A stretch of DNA of 64,000 bases, from positions 9,476,001 to 9,540,000 of the forward strand of contig NZ_CP071090.1 in the NCBI RefSeq assembly GCF_017301735.1. The letters are read 5' to 3'. The notes beneath the pieces are model-generated. The model did no database searches. It had not been told where the DNA came from and saw nothing but the letters and a program-made list of their open reading frames with translations. Shown piece by piece: positions 14,646 through 23,097 of this stretch. Origin of the DNA: Pyxidicoccus parkwaysis (GTDB lineage Bacteria > Myxococcota > Myxococcia > Myxococcales > Myxococcaceae). A program made the translations under genes and the position numbers. Numbering within the stretch: position 1 is the first letter of the stretch; every line of letters begins with the position of its first letter.

Positions 14646-15547
14646 GCCGGCTCTCGCGCACAGTCCTCGCGCTGCTGCTGACGGCCGCCGTGTCGTGCAG
14701 CGACGACGCCACGTCCCTCTTCCTGCGCGTGGAGGGCGCGGACGAAGCCACGCAGTTGGAGCTTCGCGGTGTGCGCGACGGAGAGCCCTGGTTCGGCCCC
14801 GAGCGCCGTCCCGAGCAGGAGGGCACTCCCTTCTCCGGAGAGCAGACGCTGCGCCTGCGCTTCAACAGCCCGCCGGACGTCCCCTTCGAGCTCCAGGTGG
14901 ACGCTCTTCAGGGAGGAGACCCCATCGCCCGCACGAGCGTCGAGGTCACGCTGCGCAAGGGCGAGGAGATGGAGCTCCGGTTGCAACTGACCAAGGAGCC
15001 CCCGCCGGATGGAGGCACGCCGGACGGAGGCGAGCCCGACGCCGGAGCACCCGACGCCGGAGTCATGGACGGTGGCACGGACGGAGGAAGTCCGGACGGA
15101 GGCGAGCCGGATGCAGGAGCTCCGGACGCGGGAACCGGTGTCTGCACCACCTGCGTGCAGCCGGGCGGAGCCTGCGTGCCCGTCACCTCCGCGCGAGCCT
15201 GTGGAGGCAGCGGCGTGGCCTGTGTCGACTGCGTCGCCGACGGCCGGGCGAATCAGTGCACGGCGGGTGGGGCCTGCTCGTGTGGAAGCCGGGGCACGCC
15301 CTGCGACGAGGGCGAGCGCTGCCAGGGCGACATCTGCGTCTGCGACCCGGACACCTGCGCCGGCTGCTGCGAGGGCAACGCCTGCCGGAACGGCAACACG
15401 ATGACGGCCTGTGGCATCAACGGAGCCACCTGCACCGCCTGCAACGCGAGCAAGGCCGACAACTGCGCCACCGGGGGCTGCCGCTGCGGAACCAGCCCCG
15501 CCTGCACCGGCCTCCTCTCCTGTCGCAGTGGGAGTTGCTCGCTGTGA
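14642..15547 (+). CDS. Cys-rich lipoprotein with Pro-Asp-Gly linker
   Basis: A 301-residue lipoprotein with lipobox AAVSC near residue 19. Residues about 20-115 form a beta-rich domain. Then comes a low-complexity linker of PDGG/PDAG units (about 120-165) and a cysteine-rich C-terminal half with many CxxC-like pairs, possibly disulfide-bonded modules. Start ATG 14642 overlaps the TPR gene stop. Asp-Ala-Gly linkers are common on myxobacterial surface lipoproteins. No enzyme motif is seen; a structural or adhesive role is a guess. Confidence 0.78.
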   Translation: MSRLSRTVLALLLTAAVSCSDDATSLFLRVEGADEATQLELRGVRDGEPWFGPERRPEQEGTPFSGEQTLRLRFNSPPDVPFELQVDALQGGDPIARTSVEVTLRKGEEMELRLQLTKEPPPDGGTPDGGEPDAGAPDAGVMDGGTDGGSPDGGEPDAGAPDAGTGVCTTCVQPGGACVPVTSARACGGSGVACVDCVADGRANQCTAGGACSCGSRGTPCDEGERCQGDICVCDPDTCAGCCEGNACRNGNTMTACGINGATCTACNASKADNCATGGCRCGTSPACTGLLSCRSGSCSL

Positions 15548-15554
15548 GCCCGCG

Positions 15555-16373
15555 TCAGTGACGAACCCGGGGAGCGGGGGCGCGCACGCGCACCTCCATC
15601 TGCGCCTCCCCGGCCACCACCGTACTGAGCACCTCCTGCTGCGCCGGTGACAGCCGGGCCACGGCGCGCAGCGCGGCCACCAGCAGCACCGCCTCCGTGG
15701 GGTTGGGCACGCTGATGCCCTCCGGCCCCGTCTTCAACGGCATGGGCAGGCGCGGCACCCGGCCCGCCGAGGCCAGCGCCTCCACCGCGTACGCGGGTGT
15801 CGTGTCCAGCGTCACGGCGATGGCGGGAAGCTGTGTGGCCGCGTCACCCTGCCCGCGCGCCTGCATCTCCATCAGCATCTGCAAGGCGCCCGGCTTGAAG
15901 TACAGCGCCAGCCCCGCGCGCCCGTCCCCCGTGTGGAACACGCACCCTTCGAAGGTGTGCGTCAGCGGCCCGGAGACAGCCACCTCGAAGGGCTGGCTGT
16001 CGTCCCAGTGCGACCACGGCCTCGCCTCCCAATACTCCGTGGCTGCCTGCACGAAGAGCAGCGCCTTGTCCGAGCCGAGCCCGGACAACCCCCGCTGCCC
16101 CCACGCGAGGAACGTGGCGATGGCCGCGCGCGACGAGAGCGCCGCCTGCGGAGGCTCCGCCACCTGCACCCCGAGCTCCGCCCCGGCCTCCGCCAGGTCC
16201 TGCTCGCAGCGCACGTCCTCCACGTCCACCCCCTCCAGGAGCGCCCGCATTCCCGCCGCGTCGTCCGCCTCGAAGACGGGGGCGGACGGCTCTCCGGTGT
16301 CGGAGATGCGCAGGTACACCTGGGTGGTCCCCTGGCTGAGGGGCACGGGACCGAGCTTGAGCAGGTAAAGCAT
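15555..16373 (-). CDS. Uncharacterised soluble protein in KaiC-like operon
   Basis: A 272-residue protein without signal or membrane segments. I do not recognise a family. It is acidic, with mixed alpha/beta pattern, and begins with a hydrophobic strand (MLYLLKLGPVPLS). It starts 8 bp after the stop of a single-domain response regulator and is the last gene of the KaiC-like operon. Its stop lies 7 bp from the stop of the convergent lipoprotein gene. Possibly an effector or adaptor for the regulator; this rests on position only. Confidence 0.65.
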   Translation of the reverse strand: MLYLLKLGPVPLSQGTTQVYLRISDTGEPSAPVFEADDAAGMRALLEGVDVEDVRCEQDLAEAGAELGVQVAEPPQAALSSRAAIATFLAWGQRGLSGLGSDKALLFVQAATEYWEARPWSHWDDSQPFEVAVSGPLTHTFEGCVFHTGDGRAGLALYFKPGALQMLMEMQARGQGDAATQLPAIAVTLDTTPAYAVEALASAGRVPRLPMPLKTGPEGISVPNPTEAVLLVAALRAVARLSPAQQEVLSTVVAGEAQMEVRVRAPAPRVRH

Positions 16374-16381
16374 GGGGCCTT

Positions 16382-16747
16382 TCAGCGCTGCCTCGAGTCC
16401 AGGGCCTTGCGGACCTGCTTCAGCAGCGTGCCGATGTCGAAGGGTTTCTGGAGGAAGGGCATGTCCGGGTACTGCCGCCGCAGCGCCGAGACGTCCACCG
16501 CGCTCATCCCCAGCAGGGCCACGCCCTGGAACGCCGGCTCGGCCCGGATGCGCCCGATGAGGGCCGGCCCGTCCAACACCGGCATCATCCAGTCGGTGAG
16601 GACGAGGTCGGGACGAAGCTCCGTCATGCGCTCCAGCGCTTCACGGCCATGAGAGGCCGTCACGACGCGGTAGCCCTCCTCACGGAGAAGGTCCGCCAGG
16701 GCTTCCAGGATGCCCTGCTCGTCATCCACCACCAGGACCGTCTCCAT
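16382..16747 (-). CDS. Single-domain response regulator
   Basis: A 121-residue stand-alone receiver. Start ATG 16747 gives METVLVVDDEQ, the usual receiver N-terminus; longer in-frame starts would extend into the KaiC-like gene. Conserved residues are the DD pair, the phospho-Asp in LVLTDWMMPVLDG, Ser in GMSAVD at the Thr/Ser switch position and Lys in LQKPFD. With no output domain it must act by protein contact, in a relay or on the KaiC-like ATPase encoded 28 bp upstream. The divergently transcribed PAS kinase is a candidate phosphodonor. Confidence 0.9.
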   Translation of the reverse strand: METVLVVDDEQGILEALADLLREEGYRVVTASHGREALERMTELRPDLVLTDWMMPVLDGPALIGRIRAEPAFQGVALLGMSAVDVSALRRQYPDMPFLQKPFDIGTLLKQVRKALDSRQR

Positions 16748-16775
16748 ACGAACGGCGTTGCTCCTCGCGGATTGT

Positions 16776-18248
16776 TCAGGAATGGCCACCGCCCGGATGC
16801 CGGGCAAGGCCCGTCAGCAGGGTGTCCACGGCGACGCTGAAGGGGGGCAACACCTCGATGCCCTGACGCGAGATGACGAATTCACGCAGGGTGGGGTCGT
16901 AGTCGGTATCCCGGAGCTTGAAGATGGACAGCAGCCTGCGCAGCCGGCCCTCGAGCTCGACGTGGCGCAGGAAGAAGAGGTTTTCAGCCACCGCGGACGG
17001 GCCTGACTCCAGGGGCACGTCCAGCACCGGGCCGAAGAGCCGCGGCGTCTCCAGACCGAACAGGGTGGTGGCTCCCTCGCAGCGCAGCTCCTGGGTGAGC
17101 GCGGCGAAGAAGGACGCCATGCGCGACGTCTCCGGCGTGGCCTGCGTCATCGCGCTCAGGCCGTCCACGAAGACGCGCTTCACCTTGCGCTTGCGCACGT
17201 CCGACAGGAGCTGGTCCGCGAGCACGTCGAGGATGCACTCCGCGGGGGGCTGCCAGATGATGTTCAGCCGCCCGTCGTCCACCCAGCTCTTCAGGTCGAT
17301 TCCCGCGGACGCTGCCTTGTTGAGCAGGCGGTTGGGCGGCTCGTAGAAGCCCATGAAGAGGCACGTTTCGCCCTGCCTCAGTCCCTCGGCGAGCAGGCTG
17401 CTGCCCATCATCGTCTTGCCGACCCCCGGGGGGCCGAGCACGAGCGAGGTGGAGCCCGCGGCCAGCCCCCCCGGGAAGAGCGCGTCCAATGAGGGGATGC
17501 CGAAGTGGACGCGGTAGATGCCCGGGTCCGGCGGCGGCACGCGGCGCACCCGCGCCTCCAGGCGGGGGAATACCTCCAGGCCCGCCTGGGTGATGCGGAA
17601 GCCGTGGACGCCGGCCAGCGTGGCGCTGCCGCGGAACTTGCGCACCTGGAGCTCGCGCCACGAGCGCACGCCGGCGGTGCGCTCGCGCAGCTCCAGGATG
17701 CCGTCCACCATGGTGTACTCCGGGTGGGCGGTGGGGCCGTCGCTGGTGAGCATCAGCGAGGTGAAGCGCGCCAGGCCCGCGGCGACCTGCAGCTCGTGGA
17801 TGAACTTCTTGAAGTCGCGCTGGCTGCCGGCCGCCTCCTGCGCCTGCACCAGCCCGTCCAGAACCAGGATGCTGGCGTTGTGGTTGCGCACCTCGCGCCG
17901 CAGCAACTCCAGCAGGCCCGGCAGCCCCTGCTCCTCCAGCGTGCGGAAGCCGCTGACGTAGTAGACGCCCTCGGGCAGCAGCGCGGAGTCGAAGAACGCC
18001 ATGTCGCGCATGTTCGCGAGCATGCGGGCGTGGGACTCGGCCAGCAGCGTGACGTAGAGGCAGCGCGCGCCTGCGCGCGCCTGGTGGTAGCAGAGCTGGT
18101 TGGCGAGGAGCGTCTTCCCCGCGCCGGGTTCACCCACGACGATGTAGACGCCGGACGGCACGAGACCGCCGCCCAGCACGGAGTCGAGCCCTGGCACACC
18201 CGTGGAGACACGCGCGTCCGTTCGCGCGGGCTGCTCGGAAGAGGACAT
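16776..18248 (-). CDS. KaiC-like double-domain RecA-superfamily ATPase
   Basis: A 490-residue protein with two RecA/KaiC domains in tandem. Walker A motifs are GEPGAGKT (residues 39-46) and GPPGVGKT (about 271-278); Walker B-like strands are SILVLDGL and RVFVDGLSAM. The length and TGVPGLDSVLGGG opening match KaiC-like proteins found outside cyanobacteria. No kaiA or kaiB is present in the window, so a clock is not implied. It heads an operon with a response regulator and an unknown protein, opposite a PAS histidine kinase, which suggests ATP-dependent modulation of a two-component pathway. Confidence 0.9.
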   Translation of the reverse strand: MSSSEQPARTDARVSTGVPGLDSVLGGGLVPSGVYIVVGEPGAGKTLLANQLCYHQARAGARCLYVTLLAESHARMLANMRDMAFFDSALLPEGVYYVSGFRTLEEQGLPGLLELLRREVRNHNASILVLDGLVQAQEAAGSQRDFKKFIHELQVAAGLARFTSLMLTSDGPTAHPEYTMVDGILELRERTAGVRSWRELQVRKFRGSATLAGVHGFRITQAGLEVFPRLEARVRRVPPPDPGIYRVHFGIPSLDALFPGGLAAGSTSLVLGPPGVGKTMMGSSLLAEGLRQGETCLFMGFYEPPNRLLNKAASAGIDLKSWVDDGRLNIIWQPPAECILDVLADQLLSDVRKRKVKRVFVDGLSAMTQATPETSRMASFFAALTQELRCEGATTLFGLETPRLFGPVLDVPLESGPSAVAENLFFLRHVELEGRLRRLLSIFKLRDTDYDPTLREFVISRQGIEVLPPFSVAVDTLLTGLARHPGGGHS

Positions 18249-18468
18249 GATGGGCGCTCATACCGTAAAAGTCCCCGCCGCGCCGACCTATCGCACCCGA
18301 AACGTCGGCCACGGGCGGGCGAGGCCCCTTCCTGAAGTGCGTCCGCCGCGCGGTGACGCGCACGGGCCGCGCGCCCCGCTGGCCGCCTGGGCCTCGGGGC
18401 GCCGCCCGTGAGACCCGGTCATGCGGCGAACCCGGGACCGATGGAATGTTGGTTCATGGAGGAGCGCG

Positions 18469-20046
18469 ATGGCAGACATCCAGCCCGAACCGGCGAGCAC
18501 TCCTTCGGCTGGAGCCCCGGACCTCCATGAGACGGCGCGGGAGCTGACGCGCGCCTGGCGCGAGCACGAGGCGCTCATCGACAGCGTGGACGGCATCGTC
18601 TGGGAGGCCGACCCGGCCTTCCGCTTCACGCTCGTGAGCAAGCAGGCGGAGCGGCTGCTCGGGTATCCGTTGCGGTGCTGGTACGAGGACCCGGGCTTCT
18701 GGCTGAAGCACCTGCACCCGGACGACCGGGAGTGGGCGGCCTCTCACTGCCGTGAGGCGGTGGAGCAGTGCCTCCCCCACGAGATGGAGTACCGGATGCT
18801 CGCGTCGGACGGGCGCGTCGTCTGGCTGAGGGACATCGTCTCGGTGGTGCCGGGCGAGGACGGCCGGCCCCGCCGGCTGCGCGGCATCATGGTGGACGTC
18901 ACCGTGCAGCGCCGCACGCAGGAGCGCCTGGAGCAGACGGTGGCGTTGCTGGAGGCCACGCTCGACTCGACGGCGGACGGGCTGCTGGTGGTGGGGCTCG
19001 ACGGGCACGTGCTGGCCTCCAACAAGCGCTTCCACCAGCTCTGGGGGCTGGCCACGGCGCGGCTGGACGCCACGGACGCGTCCCTCCTCGAGGAGGTGCG
19101 CAAGAAGGTGAAGGACCCGGACGCCTTCATGACGCGTGTGCGGGAGCTGTACACCACGCCGGAGGCGGAGAGCTTCGACGTGGTGGAGTTGCGCGACGGG
19201 CGCGTCCTGGAGCGCTACTCGGCGCCCCAGCGGCAGCGCGGCGTCGTCACCGGCCGCGTCTGGAGCTTCCGGGACATCTCCCCGCGCGTGCACGCGGAGC
19301 AGGAGCGAGAGCAACTGCTGCGAGACGCGAACGAGGCCATCCAGGTGCGCGACGACTTCCTCTCCATCGCCTCGCACGAGCTGAAGACACCGCTGACGCC
19401 GCTGCGCCTCAACCTCCAGATGCTGAAGCACGCGCTGGAGGCGGACCAGGCCGTCACGCCCGGGCGCGTGGACAAGGCGCTGGGGCAGGTGCGCCGGCTG
19501 TCGGCGCTGGTGAATGACCTGCTGGACGCGTCATGCGTGGGCGCGGGGCGGATGGAGCTGCAGCGCATGCCCATGTCGCTGCCGGAGCTGGTGCACGAGG
19601 TGTTCTCCGACTTCCGCTCGGTGAGCGAGACGCATGTGCTCACGTATGACGCCCCCGACGAGGACGTGCCCGTCCTGGGCGACCGCGGCCGGCTGGCGCA
19701 GGTGATGACGAACCTGCTGGAGAACGCGCTGAAGTACAGCCCGCTGGGCGGCGCGGTGCGCGTGTCGCTCACGCACTCGGGGGGCGATGCCGTCATCACG
19801 GTGGCGGACTCCGGCATCGGCATTCCAAAAGAAGAGCAGGCGCACCTCTTCGAGCGCTTCTTCCGCGCGCGCAACGCGCCGGTGTCGGGCTTCGGAGGGC
19901 TGGGGCTGGGGCTCTACATCTGCCGCGACATCGTCGAGCGGCACGGCGGGCACATCTGGGTGGAGAGCGAGCTGGGGCATGGCTCCACGTTCCACGTCTC
20001 ATTGCCGGCACTGGCCGTGCAGCCACTGCACGAAGCGCACGTGTGA
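18469..20046 (+). CDS. Soluble PAS-PAS sensor histidine kinase
   Basis: A 525-residue kinase without membrane helices. Start ATG 18469 has GGAGG 9 bases upstream; an ATG 16 codons earlier lacks one. A PAS fold with PAC-like end spans about residues 35-165 and a second PAS about 175-285. HisKA has its His in ASHELKTPL near residue 299. HATPase motifs are NLLENALKYSP, VADSGIGIP and GLGLGLYI. It is transcribed divergently from the KaiC-like/regulator operon across a 220-bp shared upstream region, so the isolated receiver there is its likeliest partner. Confidence 0.92.
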   Translation: MADIQPEPASTPSAGAPDLHETARELTRAWREHEALIDSVDGIVWEADPAFRFTLVSKQAERLLGYPLRCWYEDPGFWLKHLHPDDREWAASHCREAVEQCLPHEMEYRMLASDGRVVWLRDIVSVVPGEDGRPRRLRGIMVDVTVQRRTQERLEQTVALLEATLDSTADGLLVVGLDGHVLASNKRFHQLWGLATARLDATDASLLEEVRKKVKDPDAFMTRVRELYTTPEAESFDVVELRDGRVLERYSAPQRQRGVVTGRVWSFRDISPRVHAEQEREQLLRDANEAIQVRDDFLSIASHELKTPLTPLRLNLQMLKHALEADQAVTPGRVDKALGQVRRLSALVNDLLDASCVGAGRMELQRMPMSLPELVHEVFSDFRSVSETHVLTYDAPDEDVPVLGDRGRLAQVMTNLLENALKYSPLGGAVRVSLTHSGGDAVITVADSGIGIPKEEQAHLFERFFRARNAPVSGFGGLGLGLYICRDIVERHGGHIWVESELGHGSTFHVSLPALAVQPLHEAHV

Positions 20047-20188
20047 GTGTCACCTCGGAGTCGGAAACGTCCTCGAGGGGACGAGCCTGCGGGCGCCCGG
20101 TGCCTACCGGCGGGCGAGGGCGCGAGGCGGTGTGCGTCCTCCGCCACATGCCTACCGTGAGTCAGGACATACGGAATGGGAGGAAGAC

Positions 20189-20884
20189 ATGGTCCAAGCG
20201 GGTGGGCATCGGGTCCTCGCGGGGCTGCTGGGCGCGACACTGCTGCTGGGGCTGGGAGGCTGCAGCTCGCAACGCGCCAGCGCGAAGGTGAACGAGGACT
20301 GGTTGGCACGCGTACCTCCGGCGCAGATGGAGTCGGTGAACCAGGCACGCATCACGCAGAACAAGGCACAGGACGAGACGACGCGCGCGAGGGTGTCAGC
20401 GGAGGACGCGAAGCGCGAGCTGAGCGTGGCGGAGAAGAACGAGAAGGCCGCCAAGACCAGCGTGGACGCGCAGAAGAAGGCGGTGGAGGCCGCGAACAAG
20501 ATGGGCCAGGCCGACAGAATCGCCCAGGCGCAGCAGGCGCAGCAGCAAGCGGAGCAGGCGCAGCAGGTGGCCCAGGCTGAGGTCGACTTCCGCAAGCAGG
20601 TGGTGAAGACGCGGGATGCGATGGAGAAGATGCGCGCCCGGGAGCTGGACGTGGCGAACGCGGAGCTGTCGAAGGCGGAGTACCAGGCGCTCGTGAACAG
20701 CGGCGACACGCGGGCCGAGAAGCTCAAGGCCCAGGACTTCGACAACGCGCTGACGAAGGCGCGGAGCGAGGCCGCGCTGCAGCAGAAGGAAGTGGAGGCG
20801 CTCCTCCAGCAGCAGCGTGATGCGCAGGCGAAGTGGCAGCAACTGGACTCGCAGGTGAAGGCCTACGGAGGCAGCGGCCGCTGA
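20189..20884 (+). CDS. Coiled-coil lipoprotein
   Basis: A 231-residue lipoprotein; lipobox LGLGGC ends near residue 25. Residues about 45-225 are almost entirely charged coiled coil rich in Gln, Lys, Ala and Glu (for example AQQAQQQAEQAQQVAQAEVD), so it is probably an elongated periplasmic or outer-membrane-attached rod. Start ATG 20189 has GGGAGGA at good spacing. It follows the PAS kinase by 142 bp and is followed by a perfect GC hairpin. Function unknown; an envelope spacer is plausible. Confidence 0.8.
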   Translation: MVQAGGHRVLAGLLGATLLLGLGGCSSQRASAKVNEDWLARVPPAQMESVNQARITQNKAQDETTRARVSAEDAKRELSVAEKNEKAAKTSVDAQKKAVEAANKMGQADRIAQAQQAQQQAEQAQQVAQAEVDFRKQVVKTRDAMEKMRARELDVANAELSKAEYQALVNSGDTRAEKLKAQDFDNALTKARSEAALQQKEVEALLQQQRDAQAKWQQLDSQVKAYGGSGR

Positions 20885-21212
20885 GCCGGGCGCATCCGTA
20901 GAAGGCGCTCCGCGTCCGGAGGAGGACGCGGAGCGCGGATGGCATTGGCTCCTTGCGGCCCATGCTTCCTCCCGAAGAAACCGAAGCACTGCGACGTGAG
21001 CTCGCCTTCCTCGCCCTGCTCGTGGATGCACTGACGGAGTCCCCGAGCGGACCCTTTTTCACTGAGGCGACGACTGCTCTTCGGCCGGGGCTTTGAGAAG
21101 AGCCACGCCTTCCTATGCTGAGCCTGGTTCCTGGTTGGCGCGTGCTGGCATACTCCAGAAGCGGCCAGCCTTTTGCCCCTCAGCTCGCTGGCGCGACTGA
21201 AAAGACGCGACC
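20885..21212. other. Intergenic stretch with hairpin and one possible tiny ORF
   Basis: This 328-base gap holds the terminator-like hairpin at 20905-20936. It also holds an ORF at 20962-21096 (44 codons, starting MLPPEETEALRR) with acceptable codon use but no clear ribosome site and no known family. I would not call it a gene without conservation evidence. The right part presumably carries the promoter of the toxin gene; no clear -35/-10 is visible. Confidence 0.4.
20905..20936 (+). terminator. Perfect 13-bp GC hairpin after lipoprotein gene
   Basis: Arms 20905-20917 and 20924-20936 are perfectly complementary with a 6-base loop, 20 bp past the lipoprotein stop. There is no T-run, so it may be a weak or Rho-assisted terminator, or an mRNA 3' stabiliser. 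Confidence 0.6.
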
Positions 21213-22121
21213 ATGCGACTTCGTGCCTGCGCCGCACTTCTACTCTTCCTCTCGGCATGTGCTACGTCGGCACCGCACCCAAGAGAGCGTGCGTCCCGGA
21301 ACCCGAGGATCGCCAACCTCCAGCGGGCGGCAGAGCTGCCGTGGACGGACGGGGGACGGTGCGTCGTTCGTGAGGCTTCCCAGCCTTGGCCCGTGCTCGC
21401 GGAACGGTGCTTTCAAGCTCTCGACCATGACCGGGTCCGGTTCAATGACCGGACGGGAAGGTGCGCTGTTGCCTCAACAGACGCGGCGGTTCTTGGAATC
21501 GGCCTCTGTGTTTTGGCTGCTCCCGAGATTGTTGTGGGCACAGTCATCGTTATTGGCGTGGTGGTGGTGGGAGTTGCCATCAAGGAAGCGATGGATGCGT
21601 ATGAGCTGCGAGGGAGCAGTTCGGACGAGGTAGAGCCCGCGCCCCAGACGAAGCCCGCCCCGCAGGAGCCCTCCGCGAATCGAAAGCCCAAGCCCGAGCC
21701 ATCAGGGCAGGACTGGTTCCCCCCGGTGCCGACCGAGCCAGTGGAGCGAGAGCGCCGCCCGGAGTGCAGGCCCGTCCCGGTGCCGCACCGAGGCGGAAAC
21801 GGCCCGCACAACGACTGCGCCGACCTCCTTCCGCAGAACAGCTTCCCCGGCTGGGACGTGCTTGTTAATGACAAGCAATTCGACGCACTGGTGCTTGTTA
21901 CGCGGACTCTATGGGACGTCAAGACTGATAAATTCGAAAAACACAACCTTCATTCCCAGCAGTTCTTTGCCCGAGTGAAGCTGCCGGAACTACAACGCGA
22001 GAAAAGGCTCGCAGAGGCTTGTGGATACAAATTTGTCGTTGGCGTGCGAAGTGCCGCTCACAAGGCTGCTATCAAACGGCTGGATCCCAACCTGGACGTC
22101 GTAGTGATGGACTGGTGCTAA
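21213..22121 (+). CDS. Lipoprotein toxin with nuclease-like C-terminus (DUF6310-like)
   Basis: A 302-residue lipoprotein with lipobox LSAC (Cys 16), a hydrophobic segment (about 93-125), a Pro-rich linker (about 140-190) and a C-terminal domain. That domain has FDAL followed 10 residues later by WDVKTD, then ACGYKFVVGVRS. The D...DxK spacing suggests a PD-(D/E)xK nuclease fold, and I recall this C-terminus as DUF6310. Lipoprotein signal, variable toxin end and an adjacent small gene match the SitA/SitI plan of TraA-dependent toxins in Myxococcus. Base composition near the 3' end is visibly richer in A+T than the surroundings. Nuclease activity and transfer are inferences. Confidence 0.7.
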   Translation: MRLRACAALLLFLSACATSAPHPRERASRNPRIANLQRAAELPWTDGGRCVVREASQPWPVLAERCFQALDHDRVRFNDRTGRCAVASTDAAVLGIGLCVLAAPEIVVGTVIVIGVVVVGVAIKEAMDAYELRGSSSDEVEPAPQTKPAPQEPSANRKPKPEPSGQDWFPPVPTEPVERERRPECRPVPVPHRGGNGPHNDCADLLPQNSFPGWDVLVNDKQFDALVLVTRTLWDVKTDKFEKHNLHSQQFFARVKLPELQREKRLAEACGYKFVVGVRSAAHKAAIKRLDPNLDVVVMDWC

Positions 22122-22122
22122 T

Positions 22123-22881
22123 ATGTCAGTCTTCCCTGACGAACTCGGCATCATTGTTTATGCGCCTGCCCTCGGAGGCGATGACAAGCGCCCCCTCGCT
22201 ATCGTTCATGGCATGGAAAGCGCGCTTGGTGGTCTACGGCTGGACTGGACGTATTCCGAGAAGGAAGCGTTTGTTGCGTTGCGTCACCGCGATGAGTGGA
22301 TTGCGACAGACAGGACTGACAACGGGTTTCCGTTCATTTGCAACGATGACAGAAGCCGCCCGGTGACGATTACCGGCTGGGAGAACCCGAACGGGCTTGC
22401 GGCAGGGGGGGCGCCGCATTTGGAAGTTCATGGTTCACTGCACCTGGACGCCGCCACCATTTCAGCGGCGGCGGGTGTGTTGGCTGCCATTGGGGAAGGC
22501 GCTCGCGGTTTCTGGGGACATGCAACGCCGTTCAACGCGGGGGCGGAGATCGCCGAACAGACGACGTCAACATCAGCCGGGCCACCTTCCCCGCCCCGAG
22601 GGCTGCCAGCACTCAAGCTTTCGAGGGACATTCGCTCGCCTGAGATTCCGCATCGCCTGGGGTGGCTGAATTATTGGTCTGCCGCTGCCGCACGCGCCAT
22701 CGGGTTCCCGGACCTGGCCAGGGACGCGGACCTGCTTTCACGGGCGAGGCGCACGGCATCGGGCGGGTGGGTCGTGCAGCTCACCCATGCACCGCTCGAC
22801 CTCGACGACCCCGCGCACCTGGACGCGCTGAAACGGGCCTACGAGCGCTTCCCGGAGATCGGCGGTCGCTCGGCGCCTTGA
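22123..22881 (+). CDS. Probable immunity protein (DUF5953-like)
   Basis: A 252-residue soluble protein starting one base after the toxin stop. I recall it as DUF5953-like, a family seen next to DUF6310 toxins; the immunity role follows from that pairing and the tight spacing. It has no signal sequence, as expected for a cytosolic antidote. Reading continues in the same frame past TGA 22879 for 36 more codons ending YVALAERVGELLDRAGLLKPIL with good codon use, so the C-terminus may have been truncated by mutation. Confidence 0.65.
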   Translation: MSVFPDELGIIVYAPALGGDDKRPLAIVHGMESALGGLRLDWTYSEKEAFVALRHRDEWIATDRTDNGFPFICNDDRSRPVTITGWENPNGLAAGGAPHLEVHGSLHLDAATISAAAGVLAAIGEGARGFWGHATPFNAGAEIAEQTTSTSAGPPSPPRGLPALKLSRDIRSPEIPHRLGWLNYWSAAAARAIGFPDLARDADLLSRARRTASGGWVVQLTHAPLDLDDPAHLDALKRAYERFPEIGGRSAP

Positions 22882-23097
22882 CTCCTCTGCTCGGGGCGCC
22901 CCCTGTGGGCCGCACCGGATTGTTATGTGGCGCTGGCCGAGCGCGTGGGCGAGCTGCTTGACCGGGCGGGGCTGCTGAAACCAATCCTCTGAGCCAACGC
23001 CCCACCGTGGCATTCGATGCCCACCGGAGAAGCCCCGGAGTAGAACTGCCCTCCCCTGCCCATTCCAGGCCAGGCACCGCACAGGAGCATCCGCCGC

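Noticed and set aside
16776..18248. Evidence for a complete circadian Kai clock
   Set aside because: Only a KaiC-like gene is present; no kaiA or kaiB is visible, and KaiC-like proteins are widespread without clock function.
20962..21096. A 44-codon ORF between the lipoprotein and toxin genes
   Set aside because: No clear ribosome site, no family and no context; it is noted only as a possibility within the intergenic entry.
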